Shown here: positions 43,371 to 51,262 of the stretch, piece by piece
Numbering within the stretch: the first letter of the stretch is position 1
How the letters are laid out: every line of letters starts with the position of its first letter
NCBI GenBank assembly: GCA_934464705.1
Contig: CAKSKB010000016.1
Location: 6,457 to 70,456 of the forward strand
Source of the DNA: an uncultured Clostridia bacterium
GTDB taxonomy: Bacteria > Bacillota > Clostridia > HGM11514
DNA length: 64,000 bases
Reading direction: 5' to 3'
Program-made: the position numbers and the translations under genes
The notes under the pieces: model-generated
What the model saw: only the letters and a program-made list of their open reading frames with translations
Told to the model about the DNA's origin: nothing
The model's database searches: none

Positions 43371-44315
43371 ATGAAAAGACATATCTCTTATATAATTATT
43401 TTTATCATGTTAATATTATCTTTTGCCGGATGCGGCTCGGAAAGTTCGACCGAAATATTTTATGCAATGGATACCGTTATGACGGTTACGGTCTACGGCA
43501 GCGGCGCAAAGAAGGCTTCAAAAGCTGCATATAACGAGGTAAAAAGGCTTGAAAAGCTTTTATCCGTAACGGATGAAGACAGTGAAATTTATGCATTGAA
43601 CCACCGATTCACCTCCGATGTTTCTGAAGAAACCGCCGCACTGATCGAAATGGCGCTTGAAATAAGCCGTGAAACCGACGGCGCATTTGACATTACGATT
43701 TATCCGGTATCGCTCCTTTGGGGATTTATTACGAAAGATTACAAGGTGCCGTCTGCGGATAAAATATCCGAAGCACTCACACATTGCGGCAGCGAAAATA
43801 TCAGCGTATCGGGAACGCACATTAATCTGCCGGAGGGCTATATGATTGATCTCGGCGGAATTGCAAAGGGCTACGCAGCGGAAAAGGTAAAAGAAAAGCT
43901 TTTGGGAATGGGCATAAACTCCGCAATAATATCGCTCGGCGGAAATGTCCAGACAATAGGCAGAAAGCCGAACAGAGAACAATGGAAAATAGGAATTGCC
44001 GACCCGTTCGGAAAGGAATCCTCCGAAAGCATTTACACCGAGGATTCGGCAGTTGTCACATCCGGCGGATACCAAAGGAACTTCACGCATGAAGGCAAAA
44101 CATATCATCATATTATAGACCCAAAAACCGGCTTTCCTGCCGAAAGCGGCATTGCGTCGGCTACGGTAATATGCAAAAGCGGCACGGAGGCGGACGCACT
44201 TTCGACGGCGTTTTTCGTTATGGGCAAAGATAAAACAGAGCAATTTTGCAGCAGTCACGATGGAATATCGGCTGTTATAATAATGCAGAGCGGCGAGGTT
44301 ATAAATGTTAAATGA
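43371..44315 (+). CDS. apbE: FAD:protein FMN transferase, lipoprotein
   Basis: Attaches FMN to threonine in flavoproteins such as RnfG or NqrC. The 314-residue protein starts with a lipoprotein signal, KRHISYIIIFIMLILSFAGC, lipid-modified Cys21, so it acts outside the membrane. Core motifs: AMDTVMTVTVYGSGAKKA, DLGGIAKGYAAEKVKEKL, ISLGGNVQTIGRKP, IIDPKTGFPAESGIASATVI and GTEADALSTAFFVMGKDK with the metal-binding Asp/Thr. I start at the ATG at 43371; the frame is open to a TTG that coincides with the promoter -35 and is not credible. It overlaps the next gene by 11 nt. Confidence 0.93.
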   Translation: MKRHISYIIIFIMLILSFAGCGSESSTEIFYAMDTVMTVTVYGSGAKKASKAAYNEVKRLEKLLSVTDEDSEIYALNHRFTSDVSEETAALIEMALEISRETDGAFDITIYPVSLLWGFITKDYKVPSADKISEALTHCGSENISVSGTHINLPEGYMIDLGGIAKGYAAEKVKEKLLGMGINSAIISLGGNVQTIGRKPNREQWKIGIADPFGKESSESIYTEDSAVVTSGGYQRNFTHEGKTYHHIIDPKTGFPAESGIASATVICKSGTEADALSTAFFVMGKDKTEQFCSSHDGISAVIIMQSGEVINVK

Positions 44316-45603
44316 AGTTAAATTTTTAAAAAGCGGAAGGTGCGCAAGAAAGGCGTGGCTGCTCGAAAACACGGGAAGCTGCGAATCGTCCCGTCCGCTG
44401 CCGTTTCCGAATATAAAAAGCGGCGAGAGAAACAAAATTTTCCGTTCGGAGCTCGGCGAAGCGACAGTCGGCTGTGTTGCGGTAAAACAAAACGGAATCG
44501 AACTCTATGACTTTTACGATACCGTGAAATACAAAAAACATTCCGTTCGGATGAACTTTAAGCGTGCAATAGCGGAAAGCTGCGGCTATACCGTTCTCGG
44601 GGCATTTGCGGTAACGATAAACCCAAAATTTGAAAGAGGCGGAAAGCAGCCGTTTTACATATTCAACCGAATTGAAAAGCCAAAGTCAAGGGCGGATTTC
44701 AGGCGCTGCATTGAGCGCATTTCCGCTGCTGCTAACGCAAAGCACCCGAGCGATGCGGTAATGAAAAATGACTGCGCCGGCTGCGAATTTTTCAAAGGCT
44801 GTTTCAAACTGCCGAAGGATAATATTTTTCTTCTTAAGGGTCTGAACTTTTCGGAGAAAGTGGAGCTTTACAACAAAGGAATAGTAACATTCGACGATTA
44901 TATGAAAAACAGCCCCTCTCCCGTCTGCCGAATGCAGATTACGGGGGAAACACACATTGACAAAGCCGCTATAAAAGCGTTTCTTTCAAAGCTTTCGTAC
45001 CCTCTCGGCTTTCTGGATTTTGAAACGATTTCTCCGATGAAACCGTCATTTCCCGGTTATCATCCGGGGGATAAAATTATTACGCAGTTTTCGTATCATC
45101 AAAGAAACGAAAAATCGGGCGCAATTATCCACCGTGAGTTTATAGGCGACGGAATAACCAATCCCGAACCCGAAGCCGTACCGGCGCTTATCAAAGCAAC
45201 AAAGGCGGCAGGCTCGGTGCTTTCATACTCGGTTTACGAAAAAAACTGCATAGAAATGCTTGCGGAAAGATTTCCCGAATACCGAAAAGAGCTTAAAGCC
45301 CTGGCTGCAAAAATAATTGACCTTGAAATTCCGTTCAGGAAACACATGTACTACACACCTCTTATGGAAGGGCGGACATCACTCAAATTTGTTCTTCCGG
45401 CGCTTTACCCGAATGACAACGCGCTTGACTACCACAAAATGAAGGTTTCCGACGGAGAAGCGGCGGTGAGGGCTTACATGAGTCTTAAAGAAAAATCCGA
45501 ACGGGAAAGAGAAAAAATCAAAAACAATCTTAAAAAGTATTGCGGTCTTGATACGCTTGCACTCGTTAAAATTACGGACAAGTTATATGAAGTAAGCAAA
45601 TAA
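44305..45603 (+). CDS. DUF2779 protein: Cas4/AddB-like cysteine cluster plus RNase H-like exonuclease fold
   Basis: A 432-residue protein of the DUF2779 family. Its N-terminal half carries Cys13 and then Cys157, 160 and 166 in NDCAGCEFFKGCFKL, the C...CX2CX5C spacing of iron-sulfur nucleases such as AddB and Cas4. The C-terminal half (from about 225) has LGFLDFETISPMKPS, LSYSVYEKNCIEMLA and KYCGLDTLALVKITDKLYE, resembling DnaQ/RNase H-type exonuclease motifs (Asp-X-Glu and a late Asp). Substrate and role are unknown. GCGAGG before the ATG lies in the end of apbE, so the two are coupled. Confidence 0.8.
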   Translation: MLNEVKFLKSGRCARKAWLLENTGSCESSRPLPFPNIKSGERNKIFRSELGEATVGCVAVKQNGIELYDFYDTVKYKKHSVRMNFKRAIAESCGYTVLGAFAVTINPKFERGGKQPFYIFNRIEKPKSRADFRRCIERISAAANAKHPSDAVMKNDCAGCEFFKGCFKLPKDNIFLLKGLNFSEKVELYNKGIVTFDDYMKNSPSPVCRMQITGETHIDKAAIKAFLSKLSYPLGFLDFETISPMKPSFPGYHPGDKIITQFSYHQRNEKSGAIIHREFIGDGITNPEPEAVPALIKATKAAGSVLSYSVYEKNCIEMLAERFPEYRKELKALAAKIIDLEIPFRKHMYYTPLMEGRTSLKFVLPALYPNDNALDYHKMKVSDGEAAVRAYMSLKEKSEREREKIKNNLKKYCGLDTLALVKITDKLYEVSK

Positions 45604-45606
45604 AGC

Positions 45607-45639
45607 GACCCCCGCGGAAAATAAATTTCTGCGGGGGTC
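45607..45639. terminator. terminator between the DUF2779 gene and the PTS operon end
   Basis: A 14-bp stem (45607-45620 with 45626-45639, one G-U). The T-runs are weak on both sides. It lies between two convergent genes and can serve both. Confidence 0.6.
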
Positions 45640-45654
45640 ATAGATTTGGGGGAA

Positions 45655-46521
45655 TTATCTGTAGAGATTAGCTTTGTCAATATCGTTAAAGAGTGCCATT
45701 TTATACTCAACAACCTCACGCATTGCCTTAATGCAGGGCGGATATATAGCGTTCGGTTCAATCCACTTGGGATTATCAGCCAAAACTTCTCTGCACTTCT
45801 TGTAGAACGCAAACTTGATGTCGCTCGAAATATTGATTTTTGAAATACCGATTTTAACGGAAGAAGCAATTTCCGCATCGGGATTGCTCGAACCGCCGTG
45901 GAGAACAAGCGGAACATCAACGGTCTTTCTGATTGTTTCAAGAAGGTCAAGCTTAAGTTCGGGTTTCATGTCCTTGGGGTAAATTCCGTGAGCCGTACCG
46001 ATTGCAACGGCAAGAGAATCGATACCGGTTTTTTCGATAAAGTCCTTCGCCTGCTCGGGATCGGTGTAGATAATGCCGGTCGTGCCTCCCTCGTAGGAAT
46101 CGCCGGTTGTACCGATTGTTCCGAGTTCGCCCTCAACGGAAACTCCGAGAGGCTTTGCAACCTCGACAACCTTCTTTGTAAGTGCAACATTTTCTTCATA
46201 AGGAAGGTGCGATGCGTCAATCATAACCGAGGTAAATCCGCAGCGGATTGCACGGAGGATTTCCTCGAACTTTCCGCCGTGGTCAAGGTGGATAACCATA
46301 GGAATCTTGGATTTATGCGCTTCATCGATGCAGGTTTTGATGAAGCTGTCGCCCAAAAATTCAAGTTCGGTCGGATGAATTGCAAGAATTACCGGTGCAT
46401 TCTTTTCCTCAGCGCTTTCGATAACGCCCTTGAGGATTGACTCACTGCCGATATTGAAGGCAGGAACCGCAAAACCGTTTTTGTCAGCAGGTGCAAGCAT
46501 TTCTTTCATGTTGATTAACAT
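45655..46521 (-). CDS. class II ketose-phosphate aldolase, PTS operon copy 2
   Basis: A 288-residue zinc aldolase. MVIHLDHGGKFEEILRAI, EGELGTIGTTGDSYEG, AIGTAHGIYPKDM and LVLHGGSSNPDAEIASSV carry the three zinc histidines and the phosphate loop. It is the last gene of the PTS operon, 22 nt after the related aldolase, and differs from it in about half its residues, so the two have probably split substrate duties. It ends near a hairpin. The true substrate (fructose-1-phosphate, fructose-bisphosphate or another ketose phosphate) cannot be read from the sequence. Confidence 0.9.
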   Translation of the reverse strand: MLINMKEMLAPADKNGFAVPAFNIGSESILKGVIESAEEKNAPVILAIHPTELEFLGDSFIKTCIDEAHKSKIPMVIHLDHGGKFEEILRAIRCGFTSVMIDASHLPYEENVALTKKVVEVAKPLGVSVEGELGTIGTTGDSYEGGTTGIIYTDPEQAKDFIEKTGIDSLAVAIGTAHGIYPKDMKPELKLDLLETIRKTVDVPLVLHGGSSNPDAEIASSVKIGISKINISSDIKFAFYKKCREVLADNPKWIEPNAIYPPCIKAMREVVEYKMALFNDIDKANLYR

Positions 46522-46543
46522 AACAAATCACTCCTTAAAAATA

Positions 46544-47401
46544 TTAATTATTTGCTTTATTCTCGGAACCGGAAAGCCTGATGTAATATTTTACAAGTTC
46601 ACGGCTTCCCTTTTCCGAAGCTTCTACCAGGTCAAAATAGTTAATGTCGGGATTTTCGGCAAGAGCTTTTGCCGCAGCGTCACGGTTTGAATTCATGAAA
46701 TCGCAGCCGACATTGATTTTATTGATACCGTATTCAACAGATTTTCTGATATTGGTTTCGCCGGAGCCGGAACCTCCGTGAAGAACCAGCGGCATATTGG
46801 TGAGGCGCTTGATTTCCTTAAGCCTTTCAAAGTCAAATTCCGGAACTTTGCCGTCGGGGTAATTTCCGTGCGATGTGCCGATTGAAATTGCAAGTGCGTC
46901 TATGCCTGTTTTCTCGGCAAAAACCTTTGCCTGAGCGGGGTCGGTGTACATATCTTCTTTAGTGAACGCACCGCCGTCGGTTGCGCCGAGGGCACCGATT
47001 TCGCCTTCCACCGAAACGCCTCTTTCGTGGGCATAATCCGCAATTTCGCGGGTCATCTTGATATTGCCTTCAAGGTCAAATCGCGAAGCGTCAACCATTA
47101 CGGACGAAAAACCGTCGTCGATTGCCTTGATAATATAGTCCTTTTCCGAACCGTGGTCAAGATTAAGCGCAACCGGAGTTTTTGAACGCTCCGCAAGCTT
47201 TCTTACAATCGGAACAATAGTTTCGCTGTCACAGTGCGTAAGCAGATGATCCTTGTAAATATTGACGATGACCGGAGCATTAAGTTCCTCCGCCGCAGAT
47301 ATCACCGAGCGGGCCGTTTCAAGGTTGAAGCAGTTTATCGCCATGACCGCATATCCGCCCGAATTGGCTTTGTCAAGCATATTCTTCATTGAAACATACA
47401 T
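46544..47401 (-). CDS. class II ketose-phosphate aldolase, PTS operon copy 1
   Basis: A 285-residue zinc aldolase. Motifs: VALNLDHGSEKDYIIKAI, EGEIGALGATDGGAFTKED, SIGTSHGNYPDGK and LVLHGGSGSGETNIRKSV. The first zinc-site segment has Asn in front of LDHG where the other two aldolases of this window have His, so the active-site surroundings differ. It sits between the IIC gene and aldolase copy 2, 22 nt from each, and would cleave the phosphosugar delivered by the PTS; this is inference. Confidence 0.9.
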   Translation of the reverse strand: MYVSMKNMLDKANSGGYAVMAINCFNLETARSVISAAEELNAPVIVNIYKDHLLTHCDSETIVPIVRKLAERSKTPVALNLDHGSEKDYIIKAIDDGFSSVMVDASRFDLEGNIKMTREIADYAHERGVSVEGEIGALGATDGGAFTKEDMYTDPAQAKVFAEKTGIDALAISIGTSHGNYPDGKVPEFDFERLKEIKRLTNMPLVLHGGSGSGETNIRKSVEYGINKINVGCDFMNSNRDAAAKALAENPDINYFDLVEASEKGSRELVKYYIRLSGSENKANN

Positions 47402-47423
47402 AAAGCAAGTGCCTCCTTAGAGA

Positions 47424-48506
47424 TTAGTTGAATTTGATTGCCGAAAGGTCAGTTTCTTCCTCTTCTTCGTCAAGGACAACCGTATCCTCAGCCTTAGCGT
47501 CACGCTTGAGCGCAACGAGGAGAAGCGCCGTAACAACCGTACCTACCGCAAGCGAGAGCATGAAGCCCCACGGATTAATCATTGCCGGAACGATAAACAT
47601 ACCGCCCGAAGGAACCATTGAGCCGACATTCAGAATCATAATCAGTGCACCGCCGATAGCCGAACCGATTGAACATGAAGCGATAACTCTTATCGGGTCA
47701 ACAGCCGCAATCGGGATAACGCCTTCGGTAATCATGCAGATACCCATCGGGAAAGCAATTTTGATGTTGTCGGTTTCGCTCTTGGTGTATCTTTTGCGTC
47801 TGATGAGCCAGGAAAGCGCAACACCGAAAGGCGGAATCATCGAAGCGCAGATTTTAACCGCTTCGGGACCGTAAACGCCGTCCATAAGGAGACCGTCCGC
47901 AAAGAGCGAGGCAACCTTGTTCACAGGTCCGCCGAAGTCAAACGCAGCCATAGCGCCCATAACCGCACCGAATACACCTCTTGAGCCGCCGCTCATACTT
48001 GTGAGAAGATTCGTGAGCGCTTCGGAAGCCCATGCAATAGGGCCGCCGATTACGAAAAACATTATGAGTCCGATTACAATCGAAGAAATGAGGGGGATAA
48101 TCATCATCGGCATAAGACCCTGCGCCCACTTGGGAACCTTAAGGTGATTCTTAAGGAACTCTACAAAATAACCTGCGAGATAACCGCCGAGCATACCGCC
48201 GAGGAATCCTGCGCCCATGTTCTGGGCAATCATACCCATAAGTAAACCGGGTGCGATACCGGGACGGTCAGCGATTGAATATGCGATTGCCGCGCCCATA
48301 ACACCGGGGAGAAGTCCCATACCGTAAACACCGAGGGTTACTGCCGCCTGCCAGATGTTATAGCTTGCCTTGTAATCCGAAATCGTATCGGGGTTGCCTC
48401 CGAAAATGTTGCCGATTGCAATCAGAAGACCCGATGCAACAACAAGCGGAAGCATAAATGAAATACCTGTAAGTGCGTGTTTTTTCAGCTGTAATTTCTT
48501 AAACAT
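47424..48506 (-). CDS. PTS fructose-type transporter subunit IIC
   Basis: A 360-residue membrane permease domain of the fructose-family PTS. It starts MFKKLQLKKHALTGISFMLP and contains QNMGAGFLGGMLGGYLAGYF, FDFGGPVNKVASLFADGL and GGALIMILNVGSMVPSGGMF, all typical of FruA-type IIC. About nine hydrophobic segments are visible. Its IIA and IIB domains are separate genes just upstream, not fused. It brings the sugar in and phosphorylates it with the IIB partner; the substrate is fructose-like by family only. Confidence 0.93.
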   Translation of the reverse strand: MFKKLQLKKHALTGISFMLPLVVASGLLIAIGNIFGGNPDTISDYKASYNIWQAAVTLGVYGMGLLPGVMGAAIAYSIADRPGIAPGLLMGMIAQNMGAGFLGGMLGGYLAGYFVEFLKNHLKVPKWAQGLMPMMIIPLISSIVIGLIMFFVIGGPIAWASEALTNLLTSMSGGSRGVFGAVMGAMAAFDFGGPVNKVASLFADGLLMDGVYGPEAVKICASMIPPFGVALSWLIRRKRYTKSETDNIKIAFPMGICMITEGVIPIAAVDPIRVIASCSIGSAIGGALIMILNVGSMVPSGGMFIVPAMINPWGFMLSLAVGTVVTALLLVALKRDAKAEDTVVLDEEEEETDLSAIKFN

Positions 48507-48530
48507 CTCTTTTCCTCCATTTTTAATTAT

Positions 48531-48842
48531 TTATTTGGATAATTCAGCTTCGATTTTATTGATGAGCGCCTTAGGTGATTTAATTGCAATGTTTGTGGGA
48601 ACCTCCACAATGCGTTTGCCTTTGAATCTTTCCTTGCCGCCAACCTTAATATCCGCTGCGATGATGACAACATCAGCTGCTGCGATTTCGGGAGCGGTAA
48701 GCTCATCCTCCGTACCGATAGTACCCTGGGTTTCGATGTGGATTTCGTGCCCGAGTTCCTTGCCTGCGGTGCAGAGCTTTTCCTTTGCGATGTAGGTATG
48801 CGCGATACCTGATGTGCATGCTGCAATTCCAACGATTTTCAT
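48531..48842 (-). CDS. PTS fructose-type subunit IIB
   Basis: A 103-residue phosphocarrier. The phospho-accepting cysteine is Cys9 in MKIVGIAACTSGIAHTYIAK, with the usual PTGIAHT replaced by TSGIAHT. It passes phosphate from IIA to the sugar bound in IIC. It follows the IIA gene by 20 nt and precedes IIC by 24 nt, with a ribosome site at each junction. Confidence 0.94.
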   Translation of the reverse strand: MKIVGIAACTSGIAHTYIAKEKLCTAGKELGHEIHIETQGTIGTEDELTAPEIAAADVVIIAADIKVGGKERFKGKRIVEVPTNIAIKSPKALINKIEAELSK

Positions 48843-48862
48843 AAGTTTCTTCCTCCTATTTT

Positions 48863-49312
48863 TTATTCTGAAAAGATGCTTACAATTTCATCCGCATCCT
48901 TTGCATTCAAAAGTCTTCTGCAGTTTTCCTCGGAAGCAAGCTTTCTTGCCATTTCCGAAAGAATTTTAACATGAAGTCCTGTTTTGTCTTTTTCGTTTAC
49001 AGCCAGTAAAACTATAAACTCTACCGGCTTGTCGTCAACGCTTTTCCACTCGACAGGCTCTGTTAGCCTTCCCACAGCCACGGTTGTTTCGGCAACATTT
49101 TCCGACTTTCCGTGAGGAATTGCAATTCCGTTTCCGATACCGGTTGTGGAAATCGCTTCACGGTCCAGAACATCTTTCAGAAAAGCCTCCCTGTCTGCGA
49201 TGTTGCCGGTTGCGCAAAGCACATCGGTAAGCGCTGCGAGAGCCTCCTCCTTAGTCTTTGCATTAAGCTTGGTAACAATGTGTTCTTTTTTCAAAACTTC
49301 CGAAACATTCAT
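48863..49312 (-). CDS. PTS fructose/mannitol-type subunit IIA
   Basis: A 149-residue phosphocarrier of the PtsN/FruA IIA family. The active histidine lies in TTGIGNGIAIPHGKSENVAE, with FIVLLAVNEKDKTGLHVKIL following. It accepts phosphate from HPr and hands it to IIB. It starts 1 nt after the ptsI stop, so translation is linked. The close packing with EI and HPr points to a dedicated phosphorelay for this transporter. Confidence 0.94.
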   Translation of the reverse strand: MNVSEVLKKEHIVTKLNAKTKEEALAALTDVLCATGNIADREAFLKDVLDREAISTTGIGNGIAIPHGKSENVAETTVAVGRLTEPVEWKSVDDKPVEFIVLLAVNEKDKTGLHVKILSEMARKLASEENCRRLLNAKDADEIVSIFSE

Positions 49313-49313
49313 T

Positions 49314-50978
49314 TTATTTGCCTCCTTTTAATATTTTTTCAACTTCATATTCATCATCGGCTTCAAGCGCTCTCTTTGCGGTTTCCTTCGCATCGGAAAG
49401 CTTTATGCTGCCGATTTTGTACTTTATTCTTCCCAGAAGCGGAAGCGGAACGCTGAATTTTTTAAGCCCGAGCCCCAAAAGCAGCTCCGTAAAATCCGTG
49501 TTAGCCGCCAAATCTCCGCAAACGCTGACTTCGATTCCGGCGTCATTTCCGCATTTGATAACATTTGCAAGAAGCCTTACAACGCCCGGGTGGAACGGAT
49601 TGTAGAGGTACTCAACCTCGGAGTTTCCTCTGTCCGCCGCCATGGTGTACTGCACAAGGTCGTTAGTGCCTATGCTGAAAAAGTCTGCGTGCTTTGCGAA
49701 AACATCAGCCATAACCGCGCTTGCCGGTGTTTCAATCATAATTCCGACGGAAACCTCACGGCAAAAGTCCTCGCCTTTTGCTTCAAGCTCCGCTTTTGCT
49801 CTTTCGAGAATCTCCTTCGCACGGGTAATTTCGGTTACGCTCGAAACCATAGGAAGCATGATTTTAACCTTTTTCCCTGCCGCTCCGACGAGAATCGCCC
49901 GAAGCTGCTCTGAAAAAACATCTTCATGCGTAAGGCAAAGCCTGATTCCGCGGTTTCCGAGAAACGGGTTGTCCTCGGGTTTGGTTTCCATATAGGAAAG
50001 CTGCTTGTCACCGCCGACATCAATCGTCCTGATTGTGACGCTTTCACACGCTTTCAGAACCTCTCCGTAAGCCTTCGCCTGTTCTTCCTCCGTCGGCTTT
50101 TTACTTGATGAAGAATACAGAAATTCGGTTCTGAAAAGCCCCACGCCGTCAAACCGTTCGGTTTCCGAACCCTTCAGGTCAGCAGGCTTTCCTATATTTA
50201 TGCAAAGCTTGATTCTTTCGCCGTCGGCGGTTTTAGCTTCTTCATTTTTAAGCTTGTCAAGCTTTGAAACAAACTCGTTTTCCTCATTGAGTTTAGCTGT
50301 GTACTCTCTTAATTTCCCGTCATCGGGGGAAACAATCAGAACGCCTTCGTATCCGTCTATAAATGCGTCCGAGAGGCTGTCCGACGGCTCGATTTTTTCG
50401 GAACCGACAATCGCAGGAATCCCAAGCGATTTTGCAAGAATCGCAGTATGCGATGTAGCGCCGCCCATCTCGCATACAAGCCCTGCAAGGCGTTCCTTCG
50501 GGAACCTCATCGTGTCAACCGGGGTAAGCTCATGCGCTGCGATTATAAACCTGTCATCGCCCGTCGGCAGTTCAAATTCATCACCGCCCGAAAGCATATC
50601 GCAAAGCAGCTGCCCGATATATCTTATATCCTCCGCACGCCTGCGCATATACTCATTCTTTTTGGAAGCAAGTACCGCCGCCGCGCTTTCCGTCACGGTT
50701 TTGATTGCCTTTTCCTCATCCTCGCCCGACTCAATCGCCGCATTTATCGGTTCTGTAAGCATCGAATCGGAAAGAAGCATTTCATATGCCGCAAAGATTT
50801 TCGCTTCGTCCTCGCCGGCGTCCGCTCTTGCCTTTTCCTGAAGTATTCTCACTCTTTCCAAAGCCTTTTCAAATGCTTCTTTTATGCCGAGACGCTTTCC
50901 GCCGGTCTTTTTTTCATAATATAAAACCTTTGCACGGGCAATGCCCTGCGATGCTCCTATACCTTTATAAGTTTTCAT
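49314..50978 (-). CDS. ptsI: phosphoenolpyruvate-protein phosphotransferase (enzyme I)
   Basis: Enzyme I of the PTS (554 aa) moves phosphate from PEP to HPr. The N-terminal HPr-binding domain precedes the active-site His in CEMGGATSHTAILAKSLGIP. The C-terminal PEP-binding domain carries LFRTEFLYSSSSKKPTEEEQ, IRTIDVGGDKQLSYM, MLPMVSSVTEITRAKEIL, SIGTNDLVQYTMAADRGN and VSVCGDLAANTDFTELLLGL. The ATG at 50978 follows GGAGTG; a GTG nine nt earlier is less likely. It starts 5 nt after HPr and lies in the sugar operon, not beside a general ptsH-ptsI pair. Confidence 0.96.
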   Translation of the reverse strand: MKTYKGIGASQGIARAKVLYYEKKTGGKRLGIKEAFEKALERVRILQEKARADAGEDEAKIFAAYEMLLSDSMLTEPINAAIESGEDEEKAIKTVTESAAAVLASKKNEYMRRRAEDIRYIGQLLCDMLSGGDEFELPTGDDRFIIAAHELTPVDTMRFPKERLAGLVCEMGGATSHTAILAKSLGIPAIVGSEKIEPSDSLSDAFIDGYEGVLIVSPDDGKLREYTAKLNEENEFVSKLDKLKNEEAKTADGERIKLCINIGKPADLKGSETERFDGVGLFRTEFLYSSSSKKPTEEEQAKAYGEVLKACESVTIRTIDVGGDKQLSYMETKPEDNPFLGNRGIRLCLTHEDVFSEQLRAILVGAAGKKVKIMLPMVSSVTEITRAKEILERAKAELEAKGEDFCREVSVGIMIETPASAVMADVFAKHADFFSIGTNDLVQYTMAADRGNSEVEYLYNPFHPGVVRLLANVIKCGNDAGIEVSVCGDLAANTDFTELLLGLGLKKFSVPLPLLGRIKYKIGSIKLSDAKETAKRALEADDEYEVEKILKGGK

Positions 50979-50983
50979 CAAAA

Positions 50984-51238
50984 TCACTCCGAATCCAATG
51001 TTTTTATGAGTGTGTCGATTGCTTCTTTTTCGTCCTCGCCCTCTGCGCGAAGCTCAATCGTATCGCCCTTAACGGCACCCACGCACAATACCATCAAAAT
51101 GCTCTTTGCTTCAAACTCCTCGCCGTCTTTTATGATGGTGATTTTGCTCTTGAAACTTCCCGCCGCCTTGCAGAAATCCGTTGCCGGGCGTGCGTGAAGC
51201 CCTTCTTCGTTTTTAATGGTGTAACTAACCTGAATCAT
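50984..51238 (-). CDS. ptsH: HPr phosphocarrier protein
   Basis: An 84-residue HPr. His15 lies in the active-site loop EEGLHARPATDFCKA, and the regulatory serine region is EAKSILMVLCVGAVKGD (Ser46 position). It transfers phosphate from EI to IIA. The Ser46-type site would allow HPr kinase control and catabolite repression as in other Bacillota. The gene is the second of the operon, between the regulator and EI, so this is probably an operon-specific HPr; whether a housekeeping copy exists elsewhere is not visible. Confidence 0.95.
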   Translation of the reverse strand: MIQVSYTIKNEEGLHARPATDFCKAAGSFKSKITIIKDGEEFEAKSILMVLCVGAVKGDTIELRAEGEDEKEAIDTLIKTLDSE

Positions 51239-51262
51239 ATTTTCCTCCTGTCCGCAACGGAT

